This document shows positions 8,381 through 16,298 of a DNA stretch of 54,945 nt, piece after piece. The DNA comes from Alphaproteobacteria bacterium (GTDB lineage: Bacteria > Pseudomonadota > Alphaproteobacteria > Micropepsales > Micropepsaceae), in NCBI GenBank assembly GCA_016125165.1, contig WGMH01000012.1, forward strand, positions 1 to 54,945. Reading direction: 5' to 3'. The notes beneath the pieces were generated by a model, which searched no databases, was not told the origin of the DNA, and saw nothing but the letters and a program-made list of their open reading frames with translations. Each line of letters starts with the position of its first letter. Position 1 is the stretch's first letter. Both the position numbers and the translations under genes were made by a program.

Positions 8381-9295
8381 TCAGGATGTTGGACGCGCGC
8401 CTACAATCGAGACCCGCTGGCCATAGCGTGAATAGGGATAGTAGTCCCAAACCGCGTGATGCTGCGTGACGCGATTGTCCCAGAACACCAATGTGTTCGG
8501 CGTCCATTGCACCCGGCACTGGAATTCCAGATGCGATTCAATGTGCCGCCACAGCATTTCGAGCAGCGCGTCGCTTTCCTTCCGCTTCAATTGCGTGATG
8601 CGCGTGGTGAAGCCGCGATTGACGAACAGCGACTTTCTGCCCGTATCGGGATGACGGATCACCACGGGATGCTCGGTCTTCGGCCAGCCGCCTTCCGGCG
8701 CGGGCGTGCCGTATCCGCCGCTATAGGGCTTGGCGCCATCGTGCATCGCGGTGAGCGTGCCCAGGAATTCCTGCATCGTTTCGGACAGCGCTTCATTGGC
8801 GCGCGTGGTGGAGATGAAGCAGGTGTCTCCGCCGCCCACCTCCGGCGTCTTCGTGATGTAGAGCATCGAACCCATTGGCGGCTTTTCATCGCAGGAGACA
8901 TCGGTGTGCCAATCCTCGCCCGCCACGAACTTGGACGACTGGTCGGCCTTCACCACGAGAATTTCCGGATCGGATTCCTGTCCGTCGAACGCACTGGTCT
9001 TCGCATGTTCCGGCGCCACCTTCTTGGCGTGATAGGGATGCACATGCAGCGGCCCGAACATGCGGCCGAAGCGCTTGTGATCTTCGTTCGAAAGATGCTG
9101 CTCGCGGAAGATCAGCACCTGATGTGTGTTGAAGGCACGCTTCACCTCTTCGAACTGCGCATCGCCGAGCGGCTTCGACAGATCGATCCCGCTGACTTCC
9201 GCCCCGATCACCGGATTGAGCGGCTTCACAGAGATGGTGCGATAGGCATCCGGATTTTCGACAACCTTCAGGGGCTGGGTGAAGCGGCTCGGCAT
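8381..9295 (-). CDS. TauD/TfdA-family Fe(II)/2-oxoglutarate dioxygenase
   Basis: From the ATG at 9295 (MPSRFTQPLKVV) the protein has 304 residues; an alternative start at 9325 adds ten. It shows the family core: GAEVSGIDLSKPL near the N-terminus, the iron-binding HTD in EDWHTDVSCDE, and the distal histidine and arginine in TQHHAVWDYYPYSRYGQRVS. Enzymes of this family couple decarboxylation of 2-oxoglutarate to hydroxylation of substrates such as taurine, alkyl sulfates or aryloxy acids. The neighbourhood has no sulfonate or sulfate-ester transporter, so the substrate is open. Confidence 0.87.
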   Translation of the reverse strand: MPSRFTQPLKVVENPDAYRTISVKPLNPVIGAEVSGIDLSKPLGDAQFEEVKRAFNTHQVLIFREQHLSNEDHKRFGRMFGPLHVHPYHAKKVAPEHAKTSAFDGQESDPEILVVKADQSSKFVAGEDWHTDVSCDEKPPMGSMLYITKTPEVGGGDTCFISTTRANEALSETMQEFLGTLTAMHDGAKPYSGGYGTPAPEGGWPKTEHPVVIRHPDTGRKSLFVNRGFTTRITQLKRKESDALLEMLWRHIESHLEFQCRVQWTPNTLVFWDNRVTQHHAVWDYYPYSRYGQRVSIVGARPTS

Positions 9296-9455
9296 GATGT
9301 TTCGTCCCACTATGTCTGGGCGCAATCTATATCGGGCGCGCAGCCTGTGCGAGTGGCAGGATGTGTCAGCATTCGCGGTTGCAGCATGACGCCTCTCAGT
9401 CTTGTGAGCGCGGGTCCCGACCGCACCAGCCTATGATCGCAGGCGGAGGTGGCCC

Positions 9456-9980
9456 ATGAAACGATTTTCGCTCGCGCTTGGCTTGGCGTTCCTTGCTCCC
9501 GCAACCGCATTCGCAGCGTCTGCGCCGCCGCCACCCGCCGGCTGCTCGTCGGAAGAGAGCAAGCAGTTCGATTTTTGGGTCGGCGCGTGGGACGTACACA
9601 AAAAAGCCGATCCGGACCGCACCGTCACCGCGCACAGCCTGATCGAAAAACTCTATGAGGGCTGTGCCGTGCGCGAGAACTGGATGCCGCTCAGCAAGCA
9701 TACGGGCGGCAGCCTCAACACCTACATTGCGAAGGACAAGGGCTGGAAACAGTTCTGGGTGGATTCCGATGGCGGCGCGGCGGAATTCACCGGTGCCTGG
9801 ACTGGCGGCGCCATGGTGTTGCAAGGGATTTGGCCGCAGCCCGGCCATCCCGATCAGATCACGCGCATGACCTACACCCCGCTTGCCGATGGCAGCGTGG
9901 AACAGATGGGCGAAACATCGGACGACGGCGGCAAAAGCTGGCAACCCGGCTTCGACCTGATTTACGTCAAGTCGGAATAG
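9456..9980 (+). CDS. Secreted DUF1579-like hypothetical protein
   Basis: The 174-residue product begins with a clear signal peptide (MKRFSLALGLAFLAPATAFAA) preceded by a GGAGG-like site at 9444-9450. The mature part opens with QFDFWVGAWDVHKK, resembling the FDFWxGxWDV start of lipocalin-like DUF1579 and related secreted proteins, and continues as alternating beta segments. A small-molecule-binding beta-barrel is plausible but no ligand can be inferred. It converges on the ricin-fold gene, 6 bp apart. Confidence 0.7.
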   Translation: MKRFSLALGLAFLAPATAFAASAPPPPAGCSSEESKQFDFWVGAWDVHKKADPDRTVTAHSLIEKLYEGCAVRENWMPLSKHTGGSLNTYIAKDKGWKQFWVDSDGGAAEFTGAWTGGAMVLQGIWPQPGHPDQITRMTYTPLADGSVEQMGETSDDGGKSWQPGFDLIYVKSE

Positions 9981-9986
9981 CGCGCC

Positions 9987-10502
9987 TCAGTCGGACGGAC
10001 GAATGCGCCAGGACTGACCGGTGTAGCTTCCACACTGCGTCAGGTGGACCATGTTGTCGTCTTCGCCGCCATTGACGATATCAAGACACATGTTGCGCCC
10101 ACGGAATTTCGTAGTGAGCGCGTATCGGCCATTGCCCGTTTCCTCCACGCGCCACAACTGACCGGAATAATTGCCGCAACGTGTCAGCTGCGCATAATTG
10201 TTGAAGTCCCCGCCATTGGCGACATCGAGGCACATGCGATCGCCGCGAAATTGCGATTTCAGCTTGTACCATCCGCCACCTGCATCCTCGAATTTCCAGA
10301 ACTGGCCGCTGACGCGCTGGCGCGGCGCCAGGTGTGTCATGTTGTTGAGTTCGCCGCCGTTGAACACGTCGAGGTTCATGCCCTTGCCGCGAAAGTCCGT
10401 GCTGAGGCGGTAATAACCGCCATCGTCCAGATCCATCTGCGCCTGTGCCGGAGCCGCGAAGCCCGCCAACGCAAGTACAGAAAGCGCAAAGATCCGCTTC
10501 AT
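9987..10502 (-). CDS. Secreted ricin-type beta-trefoil protein
   Basis: The start at 10502 (MKRIFALSVLALAGFAAP) has a GGGGG ribosome-binding site at 10509-10513; the in-frame ATG two codons earlier overlaps that site too closely. After the signal peptide the 171-residue protein contains three related units, each with YxLxTxFRGxxMxLDVxNGG and ending in a Q-x-W motif (SGQFWKFED, SGQLWRVEE, TGQSWRIRP). Three QxW repeats define the ricin B lectin beta-trefoil, which usually binds carbohydrate. There is no catalytic domain, so this is a free lectin-like protein of unknown target. Confidence 0.8.
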   Translation of the reverse strand: MKRIFALSVLALAGFAAPAQAQMDLDDGGYYRLSTDFRGKGMNLDVFNGGELNNMTHLAPRQRVSGQFWKFEDAGGGWYKLKSQFRGDRMCLDVANGGDFNNYAQLTRCGNYSGQLWRVEETGNGRYALTTKFRGRNMCLDIVNGGEDDNMVHLTQCGSYTGQSWRIRPSD

Positions 10503-10569
10503 CGTCATCCCCCGAAATGTTTGGTCGCCGGGAAGATGCGCGATCCGCGCCGCATGTGCAATGCCGGGC

Positions 10570-11052
10570 TCAATTCAATGCGCGTTCCAGTAGCAATAAC
10601 GCCTCACGCGCGAAGGCGATCATGTTGGCTTCGCGATCCGGGCTCTGCGTTTCCAGCGTCAGCGAATGCGCGCCATTGCCATCGGCAACGGCGACGCAGG
10701 TATGCCCCGGCGCATCGCCATAGGGATTGCCGCTCGGTCCCGCCGCTCCTGTTTCCGAAATGCCCCAATCGGTGCGGAAGCGTTCGCGCACCGTTGCTGC
10801 CAGAAACTGCGCATAGGGCTCGCTCGATGAGCGCATGCCGGTGAGCTGCGTTCGATCCACCTGCAACAGCTGCTTGAGCGCGCGTCCGGTGTAGATCACC
10901 CCGCCGCCAAGATAGTATTTTGATGCCCCGGGAATGGCGAGCAATGCGGCGCTCACGAGCCCGCCGGAAGACGATTCCGCCACCGCCACCGTTTCGCCGC
11001 GCGCAAAGAGTTTTTCCGATATACGCCCGGCTATCTCGATCAATTCCTGCAT
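10570..11052 (-). CDS. CinA C-terminal-type nicotinamide-nucleotide amidase
   Basis: The 160-residue single-domain protein matches the C-terminal amidase domain of CinA (PncC type): AVAESSSGGLVSAALLAIPGA near residue 20, YLGGGVIYTGRA, and GISETGAAGPSGNPYG with the family's conserved G-x-A-G-P. Such enzymes deamidate NMN to nicotinic acid mononucleotide in the pyridine nucleotide salvage cycle. The N-terminal MoaB/MogA-like domain of full-length CinA is absent, as in E. coli PncC. Confidence 0.83.
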   Translation of the reverse strand: MQELIEIAGRISEKLFARGETVAVAESSSGGLVSAALLAIPGASKYYLGGGVIYTGRALKQLLQVDRTQLTGMRSSSEPYAQFLAATVRERFRTDWGISETGAAGPSGNPYGDAPGHTCVAVADGNGAHSLTLETQSPDREANMIAFAREALLLLERALN

Positions 11053-11117
11053 TCACGCGTCCTCCGCCGCCACGCCAAGATTGGCGCGGGGCGGTGGTGC
11101 ACGCAATGTCGAATTGG

Positions 11118-11405
11118 TTACGGGTTGGGCGTTGTTTCGTCCGGCTGCGCGGGCATGTCCGCCGGCTGCATCGGCTGGCTATCCGGAAGCGGCTGCATTG
11201 CCGGCGGCGTTGCCGGAATGGCCGGCGGCGCCGGCAGATCGTTGCTGGCAACAACATCCTGCTGCGAGCGATCGAAGAAGCCTTCGGAGTAGCTGTAGAA
11301 GCCGATACCGGCAACAACGAGCACCACAAACGCGATGCCGATGAACTTGCCTGTCGAACTTTCGCGCACCGGTTCCGGCGCGTTCATGCCTCTCATGTCA
11401 CTCAT
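11118..11405 (-). CDS. Small membrane-anchored proline-rich protein
   Basis: An AGGAAG site (11411-11416) lies upstream of the ATG at 11405 and decides the start. The 95-residue product has a short polar N-terminus, one transmembrane helix (FIGIAFVVLVVAGIGFYSY, about residues 21-39) and a Pro/Gln/Met-rich tail (PAMQPLPDSQPMQPADMPAQ) of about 45 residues. No family is recognised; the tail looks like an extended periplasmic spacer. Confidence 0.6.
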   Translation of the reverse strand: MSDMRGMNAPEPVRESSTGKFIGIAFVVLVVAGIGFYSYSEGFFDRSQQDVVASNDLPAPPAIPATPPAMQPLPDSQPMQPADMPAQPDETTPNP

Positions 11406-11687
11406 GGTATCTTCCTCCATGTTCCAGGGATGAAAACGCACAAAGCCTCGCGCGGGTTTCTTGCGTGCCGAAGATGGGCGAGATTGTGGCAAGCTCCATA
11501 TCGTCATGCGCCGCGCGCGCCGTTGCATCGTTCGCTCTTGCAACAAATGCCCCATTCCCGCCGCTTTTGGAGAACGCAGGCATGGCCCGCATTGCTCGCA
11601 TGCAAGGCCGCACGCTTGCGGAGCCCAATACCGAAGCGCACGCTTCGCGCAAGCAAGGGCCGCTTCGGTCCATCGGGGAGAACATTC

Positions 11688-12566
11688 ATGGACAGTGCTG
11701 TTCAGCCCGCGCCAAAAGGCGTGTGGCGCTGGATGCCGCTCAGATTTCTGGTTCTTGCCATCATCATGGTTGTTGTTGTGGGCGCAGGCGAAACCGGCCT
11801 CATTCTGGGCAGGGACCAAATACCAGAGCAGTTTCGCGAACCCGCCATCGTGGTGGCGACGCTGTTCGCCTGCATCGTTTGGATTTACGTCTATAGACTC
11901 TTCGTGCGCTGGCTGGAAAAGCGCGATGTCGCGGAAATGTCTTATGTGCGTGGCATGAGCGGCATCATCGGCGGCGCGATCATCGGTTTCCTGCTGTTCT
12001 GCGCGATCTATGGCGTGTTCTGGGCTCTCGGCATTGTCAGCTTTGGCGGCCTCGACACCACGGACGGACTCCTTGCAGCGCTTTCCATTTCGCTCATGTC
12101 GGGCGTGGGTGAAGAGCTGATTTTCCGCGGCGTCGTCTATCGGCTGGTGGAAGAGAGTTTCGGAACGCTCATCGCGCTCATCATCTCAGGGGCCATCTTC
12201 GGGCTCGTGCATCTGGGCAACGCGAACGCCACGCTGTTTTCTGGCGCGGCCATTGCGCTGGAAGCAGGCGTGCTACTGGGCGCCGCCTATTCGATGACGC
12301 GCTCGCTGTGGCTGCCCATCGGTCTGCACATCGCATGGAATTTCACCGAAGGCGGCATATTCGGCGCAGCGATCTCCGGCGGCAATGTCCGTGGCCTCAT
12401 CAAGGCGCCCCTGCACGGTCCGGATCTTCTGACCGGCGGCGGCTTTGGCCCGGAAGCGTCCATCATCACCATTTCGGTGTGTCTGCTGCTGGCGGTGTTG
12501 ATGCTCATCGTCGCGGCGCGGCGTGGCGAATGGGTACCGTTGCGCTTCCGCCTGCGGGCTGCATAG
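11688..12566 (+). CDS. CPBP-family intramembrane metalloprotease (intact active site)
   Basis: A GGGGAG site (11675-11680) precedes the ATG at 11688, giving 292 residues. The protein has about eight membrane helices and all CPBP (Rce1-like) motifs: the EExxxR motif as GEELIFRG, FxxxH as FGLVHLGN, and HxxxN as HIAWNF. These proteases cleave membrane substrates or CAAX-like tails through a glutamate-activated water held by two histidines. The first helix is preceded by WRWMPLRFL, a motif repeated twice in the next gene, so the two genes share ancestry. Confidence 0.85.
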   Translation: MDSAVQPAPKGVWRWMPLRFLVLAIIMVVVVGAGETGLILGRDQIPEQFREPAIVVATLFACIVWIYVYRLFVRWLEKRDVAEMSYVRGMSGIIGGAIIGFLLFCAIYGVFWALGIVSFGGLDTTDGLLAALSISLMSGVGEELIFRGVVYRLVEESFGTLIALIISGAIFGLVHLGNANATLFSGAAIALEAGVLLGAAYSMTRSLWLPIGLHIAWNFTEGGIFGAAISGGNVRGLIKAPLHGPDLLTGGGFGPEASIITISVCLLLAVLMLIVAARRGEWVPLRFRLRAA

Positions 12567-12599
12567 TACGACCCTGAATCGTCATCTGGTGGGTGTGAC

Positions 12600-14228
12600 T
12601 TGGGCAATTCGGTCCGCGCGCTGCTGCGCTGGATGCCGCTGCGGTTGATTGCGCTTGGCGCAGCCGTCATCATTCCGGTTCTGCTGCTCGCCAACGCCCG
12701 CAACATGGTCCATGCCGCACTGGGGGGCATGGCGGGACATTCCTTCGACAGCATCTACAGCCTGATCCTGTGCATCGCGTTTCCCGGCGCCTATGCCATC
12801 GCGGTGCGCTACACCGAAGGCCGGGTGGCAGAGGAGCTTTCGTTTTCGCGCCCGGCGATGGGACTGACCGCCGGACTTCTGGCGGGTGCCGCAATCTGCG
12901 CGCTTCTTGCAGCAGTGCTGCACGATCTGGGCATGGCGACGCGTGAAGCCGCCGCCATCGCTTCTGCAATTTTCAATGCGCTCACTCTCAGTGCGGCCAT
13001 CGAAGTGGCGGCGCGGGGAATCGTATTCCGTCTCCTGATGGAAAGCTTCGGCACCGCAGTCGCCTTGATCGTCACAGCGCTGCCATTCCTGGTCATCGCC
13101 TTCGGTGGCGACCACGCATCTGGCTTCAGCGTCGCCATTGCCGCTTTGATTTCGGGCATGGTTCCGGGCGCACTGTATGTGCTGACGCGTTCGCTGTGGC
13201 CTGGCATGGCGGTTCAGGCGGCGTGGCTGTTTGCGCTGCGCGACGGGGTGCCGTCCAGCCTGCTGGGCGGCACAAGCGCCATCGCGGCGCTGGCAATTGC
13301 GCTGGCACTGACAGGCCTTCTGCTGTCGCTCATCATCCGGCGCGGACTTTACGTGAAACTGCGCCTGCAGCTTCACCTCGACACCGCGCATGACACGAAC
13401 CTGCCGCCGCGCGCGTCGATCTGGCGATTTATGCCGCTGCGCCTCGTCGCGATCATTTTTCTGGTCACGCTCACATTCATCATCATCGACAACGCAATTC
13501 CCCAGTTCATTCCGGCGGACGCGCTCTATCCGATGGCCGATGCGATCCGCTGGACGGTCAGCGCGATTGCCATGCTTCTGGCCTATGTCTGGATCGTCTG
13601 GCGCACAGAACGGCGCAAGGTGAGCGAACTTGCGCTGCCATTCCTGCCTGTTCCCGCCATCGGCCTGCTGGCATTCGTTGCGTTCGTCGTTGTATTTGCG
13701 CCGCTCCTCTTGGAAGCTCTCGGCGTTTCGCATGAAACGCTCTTTCCGGCCGAAGACGCCATCGGCATTGCGATCTATCTGCTCAAGCCTGCGATCTATG
13801 CCGAACTGATCACACGCGGCGCGCTCTACCGCCTGCTTGAAGAAAGTTTCGGCACCGTCGCGGCGCTGGTGTTGATGATGTTCGCTTTTGGCGCTGTCCA
13901 TGCGGCTGAATCTGGCAACACGCTCGAAGGTACATTCTCGACGATGACGATGTGGTACCTGTTGCCCGGCGCGCTTTTTACACTGACCCATTCGCTCTGG
14001 GCCGGGATCGGCCTGCATCTGGCCATTCGCTTTGCGCATCTGTTCATCTTCGGCGATCCGAACCTTGCCGACACGATTCCCGGCGGCGACTACGCCATCC
14101 TTGCCGGCATCGCTTCACTGATTGCGGCGGCGCTGGTTCTGCATCTGGCCATGCGCAGGGGGCGTTACGTGCCGCCGCGCCTTCGCCTGTTCACCGATGG
14201 CGGTTTTCAGGAGAGCGCCGCCGCATAG
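12600..14228 (+). CDS. Tandem-duplicated CPBP-like membrane protein with degraded active sites
   Basis: The 542-residue protein begins at a TTG at 12600, 33 bp after the CPBP gene; no ATG fits before the conserved RWMPLRL. It consists of two CPBP-like halves, each opening with WMPLRL or FMPLRL and each containing a fragment like ARGIVFRLLMESFGT or TRGALYRLLEESFGT, which matches FRGVVYRLVEESFGT of the neighbour. In half one, EExxxR has become IEVAAR, FxxxH has lost its histidine and HxxxN reads QAAWL. In half two, the motifs read AELITR, FGAVH and HLAIR. Half one should therefore be inactive and half two is missing the first glutamate and the asparagine. A pseudo-protease partner of the upstream enzyme is a reasonable inference. 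Confidence 0.75.
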   Translation: MGNSVRALLRWMPLRLIALGAAVIIPVLLLANARNMVHAALGGMAGHSFDSIYSLILCIAFPGAYAIAVRYTEGRVAEELSFSRPAMGLTAGLLAGAAICALLAAVLHDLGMATREAAAIASAIFNALTLSAAIEVAARGIVFRLLMESFGTAVALIVTALPFLVIAFGGDHASGFSVAIAALISGMVPGALYVLTRSLWPGMAVQAAWLFALRDGVPSSLLGGTSAIAALAIALALTGLLLSLIIRRGLYVKLRLQLHLDTAHDTNLPPRASIWRFMPLRLVAIIFLVTLTFIIIDNAIPQFIPADALYPMADAIRWTVSAIAMLLAYVWIVWRTERRKVSELALPFLPVPAIGLLAFVAFVVVFAPLLLEALGVSHETLFPAEDAIGIAIYLLKPAIYAELITRGALYRLLEESFGTVAALVLMMFAFGAVHAAESGNTLEGTFSTMTMWYLLPGALFTLTHSLWAGIGLHLAIRFAHLFIFGDPNLADTIPGGDYAILAGIASLIAAALVLHLAMRRGRYVPPRLRLFTDGGFQESAAA

Positions 14229-14716
14229 GCTTCATGCAACGGCCAGCGCACATCCGCGCCGCTGAGGATCGTAACGCAATTGTGGATGTCCATCGGATCG
14301 CCCGTGAGCGCGGCCAGATCGTAGAGATTGATCTCGGTCGGGCCGAACACATACGCGAAGCGAATGCCGTGCGTGCGCCAGATTCCATCCACCGCCGCCC
14401 AGCCTTGCACATCGCCGGGGCGGTGTTTGCTCACGCTGGACGAGGCACGGTTGAGATAGAGACTGTCCGCGCTGCCCAGCGCAAAGCCGAAGCCCGGCGG
14501 ATGGGAATGGAATTGCGCGATGGAATTGGGCGGCACATCCATCACCACCCCGCCGCCGATAGCGCCTTCCGCCATCACATAGTCGAACGTATCGCCCGCG
14601 CGAAACACATAGCCGCACCATTCGTTTGGATGCGCATAACCCTCGATCTTCACCGAGCGCATGGCGACATCGCGCTGAACGCGTTTGAGGAGGTCGAGCG
14701 GAACGGGGCCGAGCAT
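14207..14716 (-). CDS. JAMM/MPN-like protein with atypical motif spacing
   Basis: From the ATG at 14716 (GAGGATT site about 8 bases upstream) the product has 169 residues; the open frame reaches back to 14779 beside the tRNA. It contains HPNEWCGYVF, which matches the glutamate-and-CG segment ECCGLLEG of the JAMM protein 1 kb away. HSHPPGFGFALGSAD follows, a histidine pair then Ser and Asp as in JAMM metalloproteases, but with nine residues between the second His and Ser instead of seven and SxD instead of SxxD. It is probably a divergent MPN-fold protein, with activity uncertain. Its end overlaps the convergent CPBP gene by 22 bp. Confidence 0.6.
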   Translation of the reverse strand: MLGPVPLDLLKRVQRDVAMRSVKIEGYAHPNEWCGYVFRAGDTFDYVMAEGAIGGGVVMDVPPNSIAQFHSHPPGFGFALGSADSLYLNRASSSVSKHRPGDVQGWAAVDGIWRTHGIRFAYVFGPTEINLYDLAALTGDPMDIHNCVTILSGADVRWPLHEAYAAALS

Positions 14717-14783
14717 TGCTGCCAATCCTCGCGGGCGAGCAAGCAGGGTTGGTGTGGCGGCTGCTTGCAAGCCCGCCAAAAAA

Positions 14784-14858
14784 TGGCGCTCCCACGGGGA
14801 ATCGAACCCCGGTTTCAGCCTTGAGAGGGCCGCGTCCTGACCGCTAGACGATGGGAGC
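14784..14858 (-). tRNA. tRNA-Glu (anticodon CUC)
   Basis: Read on the minus strand, the 75-nt sequence starts GCTCCCATCGTCTAGCGG and ends GGGAGCG followed by encoded CCA. The acceptor stem GCTCCCA pairs with TGGGAGC. The T arm contains GGTTCGATTCC and the anticodon loop reads CTCTCAA with CTC at the centre, so it decodes GAG. The GTCTAGCGGTCAGGAC D-arm is typical of tRNA-Glu. Confidence 0.95.
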
Positions 14859-14929
14859 CAAGCGGGAGGGGCTTATAGCCCCGGCGGGCAAGGCCGGGCA
14901 AGATCGGCCGCGAAAACCGGGGCCACGCC

Positions 14930-15316
14930 ATGACAATCGCCGAATGGATGCTGCTGGCGGCGGTGCTGCTTTATCTGCTCACGATCGCGCCCTTCAAACC
15001 GCTGGGTTACCGCGAATTCGACAATGCGAAACCGCGCGATCCGGAATTCTACAAACTGCCCATCCGCGCGCGGGCACTGGGCGCGCATTTGAACGGTATC
15101 GAGACATTCCCGTTCTTCGCCGCCGCCGTCCTGCTCGCCGAATTCCGCCATTGCCCGCAACACATGATCGATGCGCTCGCCATCGCCTTTGTGGCCGTGC
15201 GCTTTCTCTATGTGATGGCTTATCTGGGCAACTGGCCGTGGACGCGCACGCTCCTCTGGAATATCGGCTTTGCCTTCAACCTGGCGATCTTCCTGATGCC
15301 GCTCTACGCTCGCTGA
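14930..15316 (+). CDS. MAPEG-family membrane protein
   Basis: The 128-residue protein has four hydrophobic segments and the MAPEG signature: ARALGAHLNGIETFPFFAAAVLLAE, with the N-x-x-E-x-F motif, followed by two helices. Related bacterial proteins are membrane-bound glutathione-linked enzymes or have no known activity. The start is the ATG at 14930 within CGCCATGACAATCGCC. The 3' end overlaps the convergent JAMM gene by 41 bp. Confidence 0.8.
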   Translation: MTIAEWMLLAAVLLYLLTIAPFKPLGYREFDNAKPRDPEFYKLPIRARALGAHLNGIETFPFFAAAVLLAEFRHCPQHMIDALAIAFVAVRFLYVMAYLGNWPWTRTLLWNIGFAFNLAIFLMPLYAR

Positions 15317-15716
15317 GCACAAGCGGAATGAACTCACCGCCACAATAGGCGAACGCCCTGAGCGTCACGTCCGCCGCCACGCCCGCGATCAGCCACACGA
15401 AGCCCTCCTCGCCTGCGCCCTCCCGATCACGCGGGCTCGGTTCTGCCTTGCCGTTCGGATGGGAGTGATAGCAGCCAAGGATTTCGCGCTCTGTATCGCG
15501 AAGCGCGCGCATCAGCGCGAACTGAATGGCGGGATCGATTTCGAAACGGTCAGCATCTTCAGAAAGATTGCACGCTGGATGCACGGCGATCACGCGCACA
15601 ACATTGCCGTCGCGCACGCCTTCCAGCAGCCCGCAGCATTCCTTCGGAAACGCCGCGCGCGCTTCGGCTTCGATTTGCACACGGTGCGCGGATGAGAGTG
15701 TGATCGTTGAAACCAT
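15276..15716 (-). CDS. Mov34/MPN/JAMM metalloprotease-family protein
   Basis: From the ATG at 15716 (MVSTITLSSAHRV) the protein has 146 residues. It has the complete JAMM motif: glutamate in FPKECCGLLEG, then HSHPNGKAEPSPRD, which is HxHx7SxxD with correct spacing for zinc binding. Prokaryotic members of this family remove C-terminal residues or ubiquitin-like tags, for example from sulfur-carrier proteins such as MoaD or ThiS homologues, or act in siderophore or cysteine pathways. No sulfur-carrier gene is adjacent, so the substrate is unknown. The open frame continues upstream through the repeat element, which is not coding. Confidence 0.8.
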   Translation of the reverse strand: MVSTITLSSAHRVQIEAEARAAFPKECCGLLEGVRDGNVVRVIAVHPACNLSEDADRFEIDPAIQFALMRALRDTEREILGCYHSHPNGKAEPSPRDREGAGEEGFVWLIAGVAADVTLRAFAYCGGEFIPLVLSERRAASGRSPG

Positions 15717-15742
15717 CACCGGAAGGATAGCACGGGACGGAC

Positions 15743-15960
15743 TCACGCGGAGGACGCGGAGGGCGCAGTGCAAGTTTCCTTCCCTGCGTAGCGGAGGAGG
15801 TGTCAGGCGAGCGCGACGCGCGAGAATGACGGAGGGGGAACGGCGGTGATGCAAAACGATCTCCGTTCCACACACCCCCACCGTCTTGACGCTTCGCGTC
15901 AATCCACCTCCCCCGTAAACGGGGGAGGAAAGCGCCGCGCCCTCTGCGCCCTCCGCGTGA
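15743..15960. repeat. Intergenic palindromic element bounded by inverted repeats
   Basis: The stretch has an inverted repeat at its ends: TCACGCGGAG...GGCGCAG at 15743-15768 and CTGCGCCCTCCGCGTGA at 15944-15960; the left copy carries nine extra bases. Inside are two perfect hairpins, TTGACGC-TTC-GCGTCAA (15886-15902) and CCTCCCCCG-TAAA-CGGGGGAGG (15907-15928). It has no coding capacity and lies between the starts of one gene and the end of another. The structure is that of a REP or MITE-like intergenic repeat; copies elsewhere in the genome cannot be checked here. Confidence 0.5.
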
Positions 15961-15962
15961 AC

Positions 15963-16298
15963 CTACTTCCCCTTCACCCGCGCGATCAGCTTGCCGTCGC
16001 GCGTGTCGATAATATCCACCTCTTCGCCCGCGTCGCTCTTCACGCGCAGGATCAGCCGGTTGTCCGCCACCTGCATGGACACGATGCTCGCCCCTTCCGG
16101 CAGCGCCAGCTCCATGGGCACATCGCCGGGCTTTTTGGGGCCGGTGCCGGTCATCTTCATCACGAGCCCAACCACCAGCGCCCCGAATGCCAAGACGATC
16201 AGCACCGACAGGATGATGACGGCCACCTTCGCCGCGCGATAGGTTGGCGATGATTTGGGATCGGCAACGGATTCAGACGTGACGGATTCTTCGGACAC
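15963..16298 (-). CDS. Small single-helix membrane protein beside rluD
   Basis: I chose the GTG at 16298 because a GAGGAA site lies six bases upstream; an ATG at 16337 is also in frame. The 111-residue protein has an acidic Ser-rich N-terminus, one membrane helix (VAVIILSVLIVLAFGALVVGLVM) and a soluble beta-rich C-terminal domain (ASIVSMQVADNRLILRVK). A similar small protein (DUF6476-like) is often found next to RluD genes in Alphaproteobacteria; the assignment is by memory of context and is tentative. Its start overlaps the rluD start in divergent orientation. Confidence 0.6.
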   Translation of the reverse strand: MSEESVTSESVADPKSSPTYRAAKVAVIILSVLIVLAFGALVVGLVMKMTGTGPKKPGDVPMELALPEGASIVSMQVADNRLILRVKSDAGEEVDIIDTRDGKLIARVKGK

